A DNA stretch of 33,734 nucleotides, taken from positions 1 to 33,734 of the forward strand of contig JAKLHY010000076.1 of NCBI GenBank assembly GCA_022709905.1, given 5' to 3'. Below the pieces are notes generated by a model. It worked only from the letters and a program-made list of their open reading frames with translations, was not told the origin of the DNA and did not search any database. The position numbers and the translations under genes are program-made. This DNA is from Verrucomicrobiota bacterium (GTDB taxonomy: Bacteria; Verrucomicrobiota; Verrucomicrobiia; Limisphaerales; UBA1319). Below, piece after piece: positions 1-6,510 of this stretch; the first letter of the stretch is position 1, and the number at the start of each line of letters is the position of its first letter.

Positions 1-209
1 TCTTCCAGTCGATCATAGCCCGGAGCCGGTTGCATACAGCTCGCGCATTTGCCCCGGATCCCCCGGTGGGCTTCCAGCCGCACCTCCAGTCGCAGGGTGC
101 CGCCCGAACCCCGCAGCTGAATGCTCTGGTAAACAAATCCCACAAAGTGTTGTATCCGGTTGAGGATCGTCTTAACTTCCACCTGAGTGGTTGGCCGTTG
201 GTTTTTTTT
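1..209 (-). CDS. ISL3-family transposase, N-terminal part, cut by the window edge
   Basis: The minus strand reads into the left edge as an open frame. Near the start it shows KTILNRIQHFVGFVYQS, then a strand-rich segment (LRLEVRLEAHRG), then a CxxC zinc-ribbon half-site (KCASCMQ) followed by PGYDRLE. This is the usual N-terminus of ISL3 (IS204/IS1001/IS1165) transposases, which cut and paste the element. The catalytic DDE domain lies outside the window. The start is uncertain: GTG at 209-207 (MKKNQRPTTQ...) and GTG at 182-180 (MEVKTILN...) both fit and neither has a clear ribosome site. A palindrome just upstream may belong to the element end. The truncated permease next to it suggests this edge has been rearranged. 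Confidence 0.75.
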
Positions 210-214
210 CACAC

Positions 215-232
215 CCGATTCTTGTGAATCGG
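215..232. repeat. Palindrome next to the transposase start
   Basis: CCGATTC-TTGT-GAATCGG, a 7-bp perfect inverted repeat with a 4-nt loop, sits directly upstream of the possible transposase starts. It could be part of the insertion-sequence end or a hairpin limiting read-through. The rest of 233-454 shows no gene. Confidence 0.4.
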
Positions 233-454
233 TGAACAATGGCCAGCCACTTTTTCGCTCTGCAGGGCCAAGGCAAATCCCAGCCCTGGGTTCGCGAGCT
301 AAAAGCAGCAGAGCGGCGGCTGTCGAGCCCAGCTCGCGCCGCTCTGCGGCCGAATTCGAACAGTCTCCTTTCCCTCCTTTTACCCACAGATTTTCCTACA
401 GAGCCCCAAAAACAAGCTAACCATGCCGCGCTTGAGTTCCACGTCTAGAAAGTG

Positions 455-907
455 TCAGGGGAGCCAGGCAGGATGGAGATGAATCGTTTTTCCGTCCATG
501 AGCGCGGCAAAGGCAATTGCCAGCAGAATGGCCGGGATGGTCATGCCCATTTCGGTGAACCGCATCAAGCCCAGGTCGATTTTGCCGCCATAGTATCCTG
601 CCAGCAACCCAATGGTGCCTCCGATCAACGTCGCGGTGAGCATGGCCGCAATGCCGACGGTGAGCGAGACGCGGGCGCCATAGATCACCCGGGAAAGCAC
701 GTCGCGGCCCAGGTTGTCGGTTCCCAGAAGGAAGGCACCTCCCGGCGGCAGAGGCATGCCGTCTTCGTCCAACCCTTTTTGATCTTGATGGATCGGTTCC
801 TTCAAGACCTGCATACGGTTCAAGAGCGGTGCCGTGAGTGCGAGCAGAACAAGTAGACCAATGATCACAGCGCCAGTCTGCACCAAGTGATTACGAGCGA
901 ATTTCAT
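455..907 (-). pseudogene. Truncated oligopeptide/dipeptide ABC transporter permease (DppC/OppC type)
   Basis: The 150-residue frame has an N-terminal membrane segment (residues 12-30, GAVIIGLLVLLALTAPLL), a periplasmic stretch with LLGTDNLGRDVLSRVIYGARVSL, and two more membrane segments. The LGTDxxGRDxLSRxxYGxRxSL motif is a signature of OppC/DppC permeases, which form the inner-membrane channel for peptide uptake. Family members are about 280-300 residues; this one stops at residue 150, before the loop that contacts the ATPase. The sequence to the left does not continue the protein in any frame, and no partner permease or ATPase lies nearby. It is best read as a 5' fragment, probably from the rearrangement that placed the transposase at the edge. 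Confidence 0.7.
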
Positions 908-1018
908 ATTGAGTCGGGTGATGATTTAAGCGCGAGTATGCTTCGAAGCCTCGGGATTAATTCTGTGAGCTGATGGCACGAGACTGGGTGGTTATAATGA
1001 CGATAAGCAAATCGACTA

Positions 1019-1151
1019 AGAGCCTGTGTGAAAATTCCAAGGGGCGCTGTTTTCCCAGAAATGGCCGCATGGAGAGGCGCGACGAAGGAAAATATCCCTG
1101 GCGGATCTTTGACTGAGGAGCAACACCCCGTGTAATTTTCAAACAGACTCT
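1019..1151. mobile_element. MITE-like element with 18-bp imperfect terminal inverted repeats
   Basis: The left end AGAGCCTGTGTGAAAATT and the reverse complement of the right end, AGAGTCTGTTTGAAAATT, match at 16 of 18 positions. The 133-bp unit has no coding capacity. The ends resemble those of the larger element at 17410 (GGTCTGTTC-AAAAAT), suggesting related non-autonomous elements. Confidence 0.6.
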
Positions 1152-1376
1152 AAAAGGCGCGTAATGAAAGTACTCCCCGTTAAACCTCCATAGGCGGTTT
1201 TTCATGCGGTTGTCGCATTCTAGCGCAACCGAGGCCATAGATAAAGCAGGAATTCCGGATGCTCGACCGGATTTTGATGCTGCAATCTTAAGGCAGTTCA
1301 CGCGACCTCCGATGGTTACTTTGCCTCGGCAAAGAAGGCGATTGCGGTTTGGAGGTTTTACGGCGGGGACCGAGAT

Positions 1377-1652
1377 TTGGCAACAGTCGAATGGATCAAT
1401 GGCGGCGGGCTTCTCCTGGACACAGTGGGAATTTTGCTGACCTTGATACAATTGTTGCTGCTTCGTCGGCAGCTCAAAATGGACGCCCAGATCAAGATCA
1501 TGGATTCGAACCGGGAGATTGTGGCCCTGGGTTTTGACCATCCAGCGATGTGGCTGACGATGGAGGAGGCCGAAGGGACAACCCCGGCGGATGGGGCGAT
1601 AACGCAACGGCGGTATTTGCAGCTGTGGATGAATCTGATGAGGAAAGGATGA
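1377..1652 (+). CDS. Small single-pass membrane protein of unknown function, possibly truncated
   Basis: A 91-codon frame starting at TTG (GGGG lies about 9 nt upstream) encodes a hydrophobic segment, residues 10-29 (GLLLDTVGILLTLIQLLLL), followed by a basic stop-transfer RRQLK and then the cytosolic-looking MDSNREIVALGFDHPAMWLTMEE and RRYLQLWMNLM. The layout of one membrane helix plus an 'NRE...LGF.HP..W' and 'RRYLQLW' motif resembles a family of short uncharacterised membrane proteins, where the motif is usually followed by more sequence; here it ends at once. The frame stays open and codon-like upstream of the TTG for about 80 nt (to a TGA near 1280), without an ATG, so the true start may be lost. 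It may be a decayed gene. Confidence 0.45.
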   Translation: MATVEWINGGGLLLDTVGILLTLIQLLLLRRQLKMDAQIKIMDSNREIVALGFDHPAMWLTMEEAEGTTPADGAITQRRYLQLWMNLMRKG

Positions 1653-1659
1653 GAATTGT

Positions 1660-2260
1660 TTAACTGGCACAACCCTCCAAGCCATGAACCTTTCTAAGAA
1701 CCTCGGCGCGGATCGTCCTCTTGGAAGGACGCGGCTTTGGTTGCGTTTTTCCAGACTGCGGCCTTGATGTAGCCGAGCCGGACCTCATGTATGGGTCTGG
1801 AGTTCTCCGACTTCCTAAAAGAACTTCGGAAGGGGCGGTCGGCCAACGGACACGCACCTCAAAACACCCGGAAATCGCGTTCCCGCGATGCGCAAGAGGA
1901 TACTAAACAGCAGACAGCACAAGCCAAGCATTCGAAGAACCACGCGCAGGAGTGGTCGTATTGATGAAAGTGCCCGCGCGGCCGGAGAAGATTCCTACGG
2001 AAATACTCCTTCCTGGCGCCGCGTCCTGCGGTAAAAAAACTGGGCCAGGCTTGCGCAAGTATTTTTAACGTCGTTTGAATAGGACGCATGGCCGTACCGT
2101 GGCTACCATTTGAAGGGATCGGCATACGGCAATTCCGCCGAACGCCGCTATTGCACTTCCGCTTGATCAGTCGTCGAAAAGCGGAAAAGACTCCATCCAT
2201 CAATAAATCCTGATACAGGAATATAACGTAAGTCGAAAAAAACAATAATATTTTCAAAAT
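1660..2260. other. About 600 bp without a convincing gene
   Basis: The stretch between the small membrane protein and the RNA locus has only short overlapping frames with no recognisable domain. The minus-strand frames at 1660-1857 and 1859-2257 lack family signatures and ribosome sites. From about 2200 the base composition becomes AT-rich, which fits a promoter region for the RNA locus to the right. Confidence 0.4.
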
Positions 2261-2265
2261 AATTG

Positions 2266-2294
2266 TTGCATTGATTTAACGGTTCCAGTAAATT
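2266..2294 (+). promoter_or_regulatory. Candidate promoter of the RNA locus
   Basis: TTGCAT at 2266-2271 and TAAATT at 2289-2294 are separated by 17 bp, within an AT-rich valley (about 2215-2295) in otherwise GC-rich DNA. Each box matches the sigma-70 consensus at four of six positions at most. It would start transcription near 2300, just upstream of the structured RNA. Confidence 0.35.
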
Positions 2295-2299
2295 CTCTT

Positions 2300-2532
2300 C
2301 CTGTTTTATGAACACCTGTGTGAACATATTAGCCTCGAAAAGGCCGGAGACGCCCGTCGCGCAAGCGACACGTCGTGAACGGTCATTCGGAGGGAGTATG
2401 CTCCGCCAGGGCCTATCCATTGGCTGGAAACATTACCCCAATCCGGATAGACCCATGGTAGGCAGGTGACGCACGAAGAGTATATCTGATTTGTCAGCCC
2501 TGCTTACCCGACCGGAAGCAGGGCTTTTTGTT
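2300..2532 (+). ncRNA. Structured non-coding RNA ending in an intrinsic terminator; Y-RNA candidate
   Basis: No protein frame fits, but three structures are visible. A GTCGC-GCAA-GCGAC hairpin lies at 2356-2369. A long hairpin at 2409-2454 pairs CTATCC with GGATAG, extends through ATTGG with CCAAT, and is closed by GGG with CCC. A terminator follows at 2497-2532. A CGGAG/CTCCG minihelix followed by CCA lies at about 2390-2406. The loop side of the long hairpin contains a 16-nt string (2416-2431) repeated exactly at 6655-6670. Position at the head of a Ro60 locus, a long base-paired stem and tRNA-like hairpins make a Y RNA or Y-RNA-like transcript plausible, but the 5' end is inferred only from the promoter candidate. 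Confidence 0.45.
2497..2532 (+). terminator. Rho-independent terminator
   Basis: GCCCTGCTT (2497-2505) pairs perfectly with AAGCAGGGC (2516-2524) over a 10-nt loop, followed by TTTTTGTTT. This is a textbook intrinsic terminator and ends the RNA that begins near 2300. Confidence 0.85.
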
Positions 2533-2589
2533 TGCCCATGAAACACTGAACAACCAATCCGATAACGAAAGGCAAAGCACTGTGAGTAT

Positions 2590-2870
2590 GAAGAAAGCGG
2601 CATCTTAACGATGCGAATAGACACCAAAACAAGAACGGCGCGGAAGGGCCGAGGTCCTTCGCCGGTGGGTTGTGCCCGCGAGTCGTCGATATGCGCGCCC
2701 AGGTGTCCGCTCTGGATTTTACAATTCGAGGGCTTCGGAGGAGGTGTGCCCCTAAACACCGAAACAGCCGCCGTGAAACCGCGGGTTGGGATCGAATAGA
2801 TCGCCAAGGGGTGTTTGTTCTTTGTTGAAATGGCACGGGCCGAGAGTGCGAAGATGCTCTCGGCCCTTTC
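2590..2870 (+). ncRNA. Possible second structured RNA with its own terminator
   Basis: This 280-bp stretch has no gene. It contains a GCATC-TTAAC-GATGC hairpin near 2600-2615, a GAAGG/CCTTC hairpin near 2640-2665, and ends in a 10-bp GC-rich hairpin followed by TTTCAATTT. It lies between the first RNA and the first tRNA-like gene. It may be a second small RNA or a long leader for the array; no known RNA family is recognised. Confidence 0.3.
2837..2870 (+). terminator. Intrinsic terminator-like hairpin before the tRNA-like array
   Basis: GGGCCGAGAG (2837-2846) pairs perfectly with CTCTCGGCCC (2857-2866) over a 10-nt loop, followed by TTTC. Outside it, TTGAAA and TTTCAA can extend the pairing. 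The U-run is short, so it might be an attenuator or an RNA-processing hairpin rather than a full terminator. Confidence 0.55.
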
Positions 2871-2877
2871 AATTTCC

Positions 2878-2967
2878 GCGGTTGTGATTTAACAGCAGAA
2901 TATCTCCCTGCCACGGAGGTCTTTGCAGACGGCCACCATCCGAGTGCAACTCCCGGCAACCGCACCA
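2878..2967 (+). tRNA. tRNA-Gly(GCC)-like RNA with a hairpin insert in the variable loop
   Basis: The acceptor strands GCGGTTG and CAACCGC pair perfectly and are followed by A and an encoded CCA. The anticodon stem TCTCC/GGAGG closes a 7-nt loop CTGCCAC, giving anticodon GCC. The T-stem pairs four of five positions around the loop TGCAACT. The D-arm is weak. The variable region holds about 20 nt (2920-2939) instead of 5 and contains the hairpin GTCT-TTGC-AGAC followed by GGCCACC. G at position 55 and the insert mark it as a degenerate or specialised tRNA mimic rather than a normal tRNA-Gly. It is the first unit of the array, with a 9-nt gap to the next. Confidence 0.7.
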
Positions 2968-2976
2968 ATTTCCTAT

Positions 2977-3050
2977 GAGTCGCGCACCAGCCTGTGTAGC
3001 CGAGCCTCCAAATCTCAGCTTGCCTGGGGCAGCACCAGGGCGACTTGCCA
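2977..3050 (+). tRNA. tRNA-Trp(CCA)-like RNA
   Basis: The unit has 74 nt, a normal tRNA length. Acceptor GAGTCGC pairs with GCGACTT (one G-U), followed by G and CCA. The T-stem CCTGG/CCAGG is perfect around a 7-nt loop GGCAGCA. The anticodon loop CTCCAAA is the standard tRNA-Trp loop with anticodon CCA, but its stem pairs only in the middle three positions and the D-arm is not recognisable. The T-loop lacks the TTC motif and again has G at position 55. No 20-nt hairpin insert is present. Confidence 0.6.
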
Positions 3051-3059
3051 ATTTCTCGT

Positions 3060-3171
3060 GGGGGCGTGGCAGAACAGTGATGCACATTGTGGCCGTGCGC
3101 AAGCACCTGGCTGCACCTGTCTCGAAAACAGGGTCTGATGTTCGGAGCCGGGAGCATTACCCGGGCCTGGT
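3060..3171 (+). tRNA. tRNA-Ser(CGA)-like RNA with a hairpin insert in the D-loop; no CCA
   Basis: The anticodon stem CCTGT/ACAGG closes CTCGAAA, anticodon CGA, the usual tRNA-Ser loop. A class II variable arm follows (TCTG-ATGTT-CGGA), then a perfect T-stem CCGGG/CCCGG around AGCATTA. On the 5' side GTGGCAG can pair with CTGCAC, leaving a long D-loop that contains the element GTGGCCGTGC-GCAA-GCACC (3089-3107). The acceptor stem is not found and no CCA is encoded, so both ends are uncertain. It is clearly built on a serine tRNA plan but is unlikely to be charged. Confidence 0.5.
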
Positions 3172-3258
3172 CAATGACATTTATTCTTCACTTGAAAAAT
3201 AATCGTCACTGTTCACGGGCCTTCCGCCAACTTTAAATCCTCAACGAAAGGAAATCCT

Positions 3259-3420
3259 ATGAAGCCCATTAACCGCCACCAAAGTCAGATGCTCTGTCGC
3301 AAGAGCTACAAACCAGATCGCATGATCCGAATCCGACCAGTGAAAATGAAGTTTGTCTTTCAGCCGGTTCGCTTCGGGTTGAAACCAAAATTCCAATTAT
3401 ATGAATACAAATCCCATTGA
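3259..3420 (+). CDS. Very basic 53-residue protein, translationally coupled to the next gene
   Basis: ATG at 3259 follows a strong ribosome site (AACGAAAGGA, about 6 nt spacing). The product has no recognised domain. About a quarter of its residues are Lys or Arg, with many aromatic residues and no hydrophobic segment (for example CRKSYKPDRMIRIRPVKMK). Such a composition suits RNA binding. The frame overlaps the following gene by 20 nt, which indicates coupled translation. It lies between the Ser-like RNA and the unknown 276-residue gene, inside the Ro60/tRNA-like locus. Nucleic-acid binding is inferred from charge only. Confidence 0.65.
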   Translation: MKPINRHQSQMLCRKSYKPDRMIRIRPVKMKFVFQPVRFGLKPKFQLYEYKSH

Positions 3421-4231
3421 ATCCGGGTTTGCCCAAATGGGCGCCAGGCTCAAAGTGCGTGAGATTCCTTCGCGCTGGACCCAAGGAGATCGCTCGTGGA
3501 TCAGTCCGCAGGATTATTCCCTGGATATTCAGCGTGACGGCAAAGGCGAGTTCTTTGAACTCCGCGTTCCCACGCACCTGAGCAACGCGCTCGAAGTCAC
3601 CATCGTGCAAAGCGAACCCCAGCAGCGACACTTGCTGCTCTTCGTTCGTCAGGCGGGTGACAAGCCGCAGTTGGATCGTTTCCTCTGCGGCCATGACGAA
3701 CGTGAATGGTTCATTGCCGCTGTGCCCGGCGGCGCATCTTCGGTCCATCAGGCCATGGATGCTTTGCAACCGGCGACTGTCCGTCAGGCATTGGCCAGCC
3801 ACAAGGTGTCCACTAATAAACGCTACCGTCGGAAGAACCGGGCTTTTCGCCGTCAGGGCGAATGGTTCTTCATTCCGGAGCCGATGTTGGTGGTGGATCC
3901 CAAACTGGTGCTGTGCAATGAACCGCTGCGCCGTGGGGCGGGAAAGCCTCACATGGTCGAGCAGTTGTTCCGAACCGGTGGAGAAACCGTTTATGTGTCC
4001 TCAAGGCACCCGAATGGTCTCTTGCCGACGGAATACAAGCGTTTGCTCAAAAACCAGCCTGAGGCTGCGCATTGGGGCTGGCGCATGATGCGCCGCAACA
4101 TGGGCGTTTATGCCCGTGGCGCGGTGAGCCATGCCGACCACGCCACCATCACGTTGCCGTTCTGGCATCGTGTCCTGATGAACACGGAAACCCAGAGCCG
4201 GACGATGCGCAATGTGGCATTCCTGGATTAA
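3401..4231 (+). CDS. Conserved-looking 276-residue protein of unknown function in the Ro60 locus
   Basis: The protein is soluble, without signal peptide or membrane segment. I do not recognise the family. It has a basic patch near residues 140-150 (NKRYRRKNRAFRRQGEWFF) and an ordered C-terminal part with WGWRMMRRNMGVYARGAVSHADHATITLPFWHRVLMNTE, where the His/Asp cluster (SHADH) and the later WHR could form an active or metal site. The start ATG at 3401 has no good ribosome site of its own, which fits coupling to the 53-residue ORF that overlaps it. Being enclosed by tRNA-like RNAs and directly upstream of Ro60, it may process or bind these RNAs. That role is inferred from context only. Confidence 0.75.
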   Translation: MNTNPIESGFAQMGARLKVREIPSRWTQGDRSWISPQDYSLDIQRDGKGEFFELRVPTHLSNALEVTIVQSEPQQRHLLLFVRQAGDKPQLDRFLCGHDEREWFIAAVPGGASSVHQAMDALQPATVRQALASHKVSTNKRYRRKNRAFRRQGEWFFIPEPMLVVDPKLVLCNEPLRRGAGKPHMVEQLFRTGGETVYVSSRHPNGLLPTEYKRLLKNQPEAAHWGWRMMRRNMGVYARGAVSHADHATITLPFWHRVLMNTETQSRTMRNVAFLD

Positions 4232-4245
4232 GTCCAAATAATTCG

Positions 4246-4270
4246 AGAGGCGTTCCTAACGGGCGCCTCT
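4246..4270 (+). terminator. Hairpin after the unknown gene, terminator or processing site
   Basis: AGAGGCG (4246-4252) pairs perfectly with CGCCTCT (4264-4270) over an 11-nt loop. The T-run after it is interrupted (TTGATCCATTTT). It lies 15 nt after the stop codon and 15 nt before the Glu-like RNA, so it may end the mRNA or mark a cleavage point. Confidence 0.5.
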
Positions 4271-4284
4271 TGATCCATTTTCTC

Positions 4285-4395
4285 CGTCCTGTAGCTCAAA
4301 AGGTGTTTGCACACGGCCTCCATTGAGCGGCCGGCCCTTCAAGCCGGTTGGTGGCCGTGCGCAAGCACCCGGTGCGAGTGCGACCAGGGGCTCCA
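4285..4395 (+). tRNA. tRNA-Glu(TTC)-like RNA with inverted hairpin inserts on both sides of the anticodon arm
   Basis: After TA, the D-stem GCTC (4294-4297) pairs with GAGC (4325-4328). The anticodon stem CCGGC/GCCGG, identical to common tRNA-Glu stems, closes CCTTCAA (anticodon TTC; position 33 is C instead of U). The T-loop is TGCGAGT and a CCA follows at 4393-4395. The acceptor pairs five of seven positions and the T-stem is poor. The D-loop contains a 20-nt element (4302-4321) and the variable region contains nearly its reverse complement (4350-4369). These could form a long helix around the anticodon arm with only two mismatches. The unit is 111 nt long. Confidence 0.55.
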
Positions 4396-4399
4396 TTTC

Positions 4400-4475
4400 C
4401 AGGGTCGTGATGTAACAGTAAGCATCTCCGCTTGTGACGCGGACTGTGCGGGTGCGAATCCCGTCGCCCTGACCA
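4400..4475 (+). tRNA. tRNA-His(GTG)-like RNA
   Basis: This is one of the most regular units. Acceptor CAGGGTC pairs with CGCCCTG at six of seven positions including a wobble, followed by A and an encoded CCA. The D-arm is GATG-TAACAGTAAG-CATC. The anticodon stem TCCGC/GCGGA closes TTGTGAC (anticodon GTG). The variable loop is short, and the T-stem GCGGG/CCCGT surrounds TGCGAAT. It carries no insert. It differs from true tRNA-His in lacking the G-1:C73 pair and in having G at T-loop position 55. Its D-arm sequence closely parallels that of the Gly-like unit, suggesting shared descent. Confidence 0.7.
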
Positions 4476-4479
4476 TTTT

Positions 4480-4607
4480 GATGGGCCGAAGTTGTGGGTT
4501 ATCGCATGTTGTTGGTTCGAATCCAATCTGCCCCGCCAGATGGGGCAGTAGCTCAATGGATAGAGCAGCCTCCGCAAGGAGTAATTCCACGGCGTCCCTT
4601 GCCCATC
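4480..4607 (+). ncRNA. Permuted/nested tRNA-like RNA: 3' tRNA part placed before the 5' tRNA part
   Basis: A tRNA 3' part comes first: T-stem GTTGG/CCAAT around TTCGAAT (4511-4527), acceptor strand CTGCCCC (4528-4534), G and CCA. After only three bases (GAT) follows a tRNA 5' part: acceptor strand GGGGCAG (4542-4548), TA, and D-arm GCTC-AATGGATA-GAGC (4551-4566). The two acceptor strands are perfectly complementary, so together they would make the acceptor, T- and D-arms of one tRNA in swapped order. An outer pair GATGGGC (4480-4486)/GCCCATC (4601-4607) encloses everything. Behind the D-arm stands a CTCC-GCAA-GGAG hairpin instead of an anticodon arm. No anticodon can be assigned. Confidence 0.5.
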
Positions 4608-4734
4608 TTTACATTATCTGCGGGCCGAAGAACCTGGGTTATCGCTCAAACTCGATAAAACACCCACGTTCACCAACTTGTCCGCAGTGTATTCGTCACC
4701 ATCTGTGCCGAGAGTTGGCGGCGTAACCAAAAGA

Positions 4735-4740
4735 AAGGAG
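4735..4740 (+). promoter_or_regulatory. Ribosome binding site of the Ro60 gene
   Basis: AAGGAG, with 5 nt to the ATG at 4746, is one of the strongest ribosome sites in the window. Upstream, TTATCG and CGATAA (about 4640-4660) can form a hairpin in the leader. Confidence 0.7.
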
Positions 4741-4745
4741 GCCGT

Positions 4746-6452
4746 ATGGCCCTCAATTACGCAAAGTTGTTTAACCGCCGCGCGACGCTGCAGTCGCATC
4801 CGATCCCAGGCTCGACCCAGGTAGCCAACTCGGGCGGTGGCTACTCGTGGCAGGTCGATGACTGGACCCGCCTCGACCGGTTCCTGATCCTCGGGGCCGA
4901 GTGTGGCACTTACTACATTGCCGAGCGCGACCTGGTGAAGCAGAACTATGACGCGGTTGTCCGCTGCATCAAGGCTGACGGCCTTCGGGCCGTGAAGCGG
5001 ATCGTTGAGATCAGCGACAGCGGCCGGGCTCCGAAGAACGACCCGGCGGTGTTTGCACTGGCTTTGGTGGCTGCTCACGGCATCCCGGAAGCCAAGGCTC
5101 TGGCCTTCCAGAACCTGGCCAAGGTCTGCCGCATCGGCACTCACTTGTTCCACTTCGCCGAGTATGTGAATGCTCTGCGTGGCTGGGGTCGTGGTCTTCG
5201 CAACGCGGTTGGCCGTTGGTACCTGGAGCAGGAAGCCGACAAGCTGGCTTACCAAGTGGTGAAATACCAGCAACGCGATAGCTGGTCGCACGGTGACCTC
5301 CTGCGCCTGGCGCACCCGAAGGCTCCTTCGCCTGAGCACGAAGCCGTGTTCCGGTGGATCTTGTCGGGTCGAGGTTCGGCTTCCCTCCCTGACGCTTTGG
5401 GCGAGCGCACCGTGAAGCGCAAGGTCAACGGTGAAGATCGTGTGACCACTTACGCTCCGGCCGGGAAGCTGCCGGAGATCATCGAGGCTTTCGAAAAGGC
5501 CAAAAAGGCTTCGAGCAAAACAGAGATCGTTGGCTTGATCAACGACTTCGGCCTCCCGCGCGAGGCGATCCCAACCCAGTGGCTCAATGAAGTGGAGGTT
5601 TGGGATGCCCTCCTGCAACGCATGCCGCTGACGGCCTTGGTGCGTAACCTGGGCAAGATGTCGGCAGTTAGCTTGGTGAAGCCTTTCAGCCAGGCGGCCG
5701 AGTTGATCGTCCGCAAGCTGAAGGACGAAGCTCTGCTCAAACGCGCTCGCATTCACCCTTTGGCAGTATTGATCGCCCAGAAGGTGTATGCCCAGGGCCG
5801 CGGTGAGAAGGGCAGCCTCACCTGGCAGCCGGTGTCCAAGATCGTCGATGCCCTGGATGCGGCGTTTTACGCTACCTTCCAGAACGTTGAGCCGTGTGGC
5901 AAGCCAGTGCTTCTGGCGCTGGACGTCAGCGGTTCGATGGACGGCTCGATGATCGCCGGTTCGTGCCTGTCGGCACGTGAGGCCAGCGCCGCAATGGCCC
6001 TGGTTACCGCCGCAACCGAACCTGACTGCGAGATCATCGCCTTCAGCGCAGCCAATGGTGGTTATGGTGGTCGGTGGGGTGGTGGCGAATCGGGAATCTC
6101 CCGGGTCGCTCTGTCGCCCCGCATGCGGCTGGATGCGGTGATCGAGAAGGTTCGAGCCATCCCAATGGGTGGCACGGACTGCGCGTTGCCGATGTTGTGG
6201 GCGGCTCGCAATAAGCTGAAGGTGTCGGGTTTCATCACCTACACAGACAGCGAAACGTGGGCCGGCAACATCCACCCGGCTCAGGCCCTGCGCCAGTATC
6301 GGGACGAATTCGTCGGCGATTCCAAGGCAGTCGTTGTGGGCATGACCTCCAATGGCTTCACCCTGGCCGATCCGAACGATCGCGGCATGCTGGACGTCGT
6401 CGGTTTCGACACCAGTGTGCCGGCCGTCATCGCGGACTTTGTCCGATCCTAG
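4746..6452 (+). CDS. rsr: Ro60 / Rsr orthologue: TROVE-domain RNA-binding protein with vWA domain
   Basis: The 568-residue product matches the length of bacterial Ro60 (about 520-570). The first two thirds are the helical TROVE ring that holds misfolded RNA ends and Y RNA. The last third is a von Willebrand A domain with a complete metal site: D393-V-S395-G-S397 followed by M, then T477 and D501. Bacterial Ro60 works in RNA quality control and stress survival, tethers PNPase through a Y RNA in Deinococcus, and often sits in RNA-repair operons. Here it is flanked on both sides by tRNA-like RNAs, its likely ligands. The start is fixed by a strong ribosome site, and a terminator follows the gene. 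Family assignment is firm; partners are inferred from context. Confidence 0.93.
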   Translation: MALNYAKLFNRRATLQSHPIPGSTQVANSGGGYSWQVDDWTRLDRFLILGAECGTYYIAERDLVKQNYDAVVRCIKADGLRAVKRIVEISDSGRAPKNDPAVFALALVAAHGIPEAKALAFQNLAKVCRIGTHLFHFAEYVNALRGWGRGLRNAVGRWYLEQEADKLAYQVVKYQQRDSWSHGDLLRLAHPKAPSPEHEAVFRWILSGRGSASLPDALGERTVKRKVNGEDRVTTYAPAGKLPEIIEAFEKAKKASSKTEIVGLINDFGLPREAIPTQWLNEVEVWDALLQRMPLTALVRNLGKMSAVSLVKPFSQAAELIVRKLKDEALLKRARIHPLAVLIAQKVYAQGRGEKGSLTWQPVSKIVDALDAAFYATFQNVEPCGKPVLLALDVSGSMDGSMIAGSCLSAREASAAMALVTAATEPDCEIIAFSAANGGYGGRWGGGESGISRVALSPRMRLDAVIEKVRAIPMGGTDCALPMLWAARNKLKVSGFITYTDSETWAGNIHPAQALRQYRDEFVGDSKAVVVGMTSNGFTLADPNDRGMLDVVGFDTSVPAVIADFVRS

Positions 6453-6510
6453 CGGAATGCCGCAAGAACTGACGGTTCAAGGACGCCACCGAAGTGGCAA
6501 CAACAACACG

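Noticed and set aside
957..1685. 242-codon minus-strand open frame
   Set aside because: It crosses the MITE-like element and overlaps the small membrane protein; no domain, and low-complexity basic composition.
1859..2257. 132-codon minus-strand frame with a Cys-rich end
   Set aside because: No ribosome site, no recognisable domain, and it runs into the AT-rich promoter region; probably non-coding.
2831..2850. Sigma-54 promoter for an RtcR-type activator (TGGCAC followed by TGC)
   Set aside because: Spacing and the -12 box do not fit the GG-N10-GC rule, and the bases are used in a terminator-like hairpin. No RtcR gene lies in the window.
4614..6275. 553-codon minus-strand open frame
   Set aside because: It is antisense to the Ro60 gene and arises from its high-GC codon use; no domain or ribosome site.
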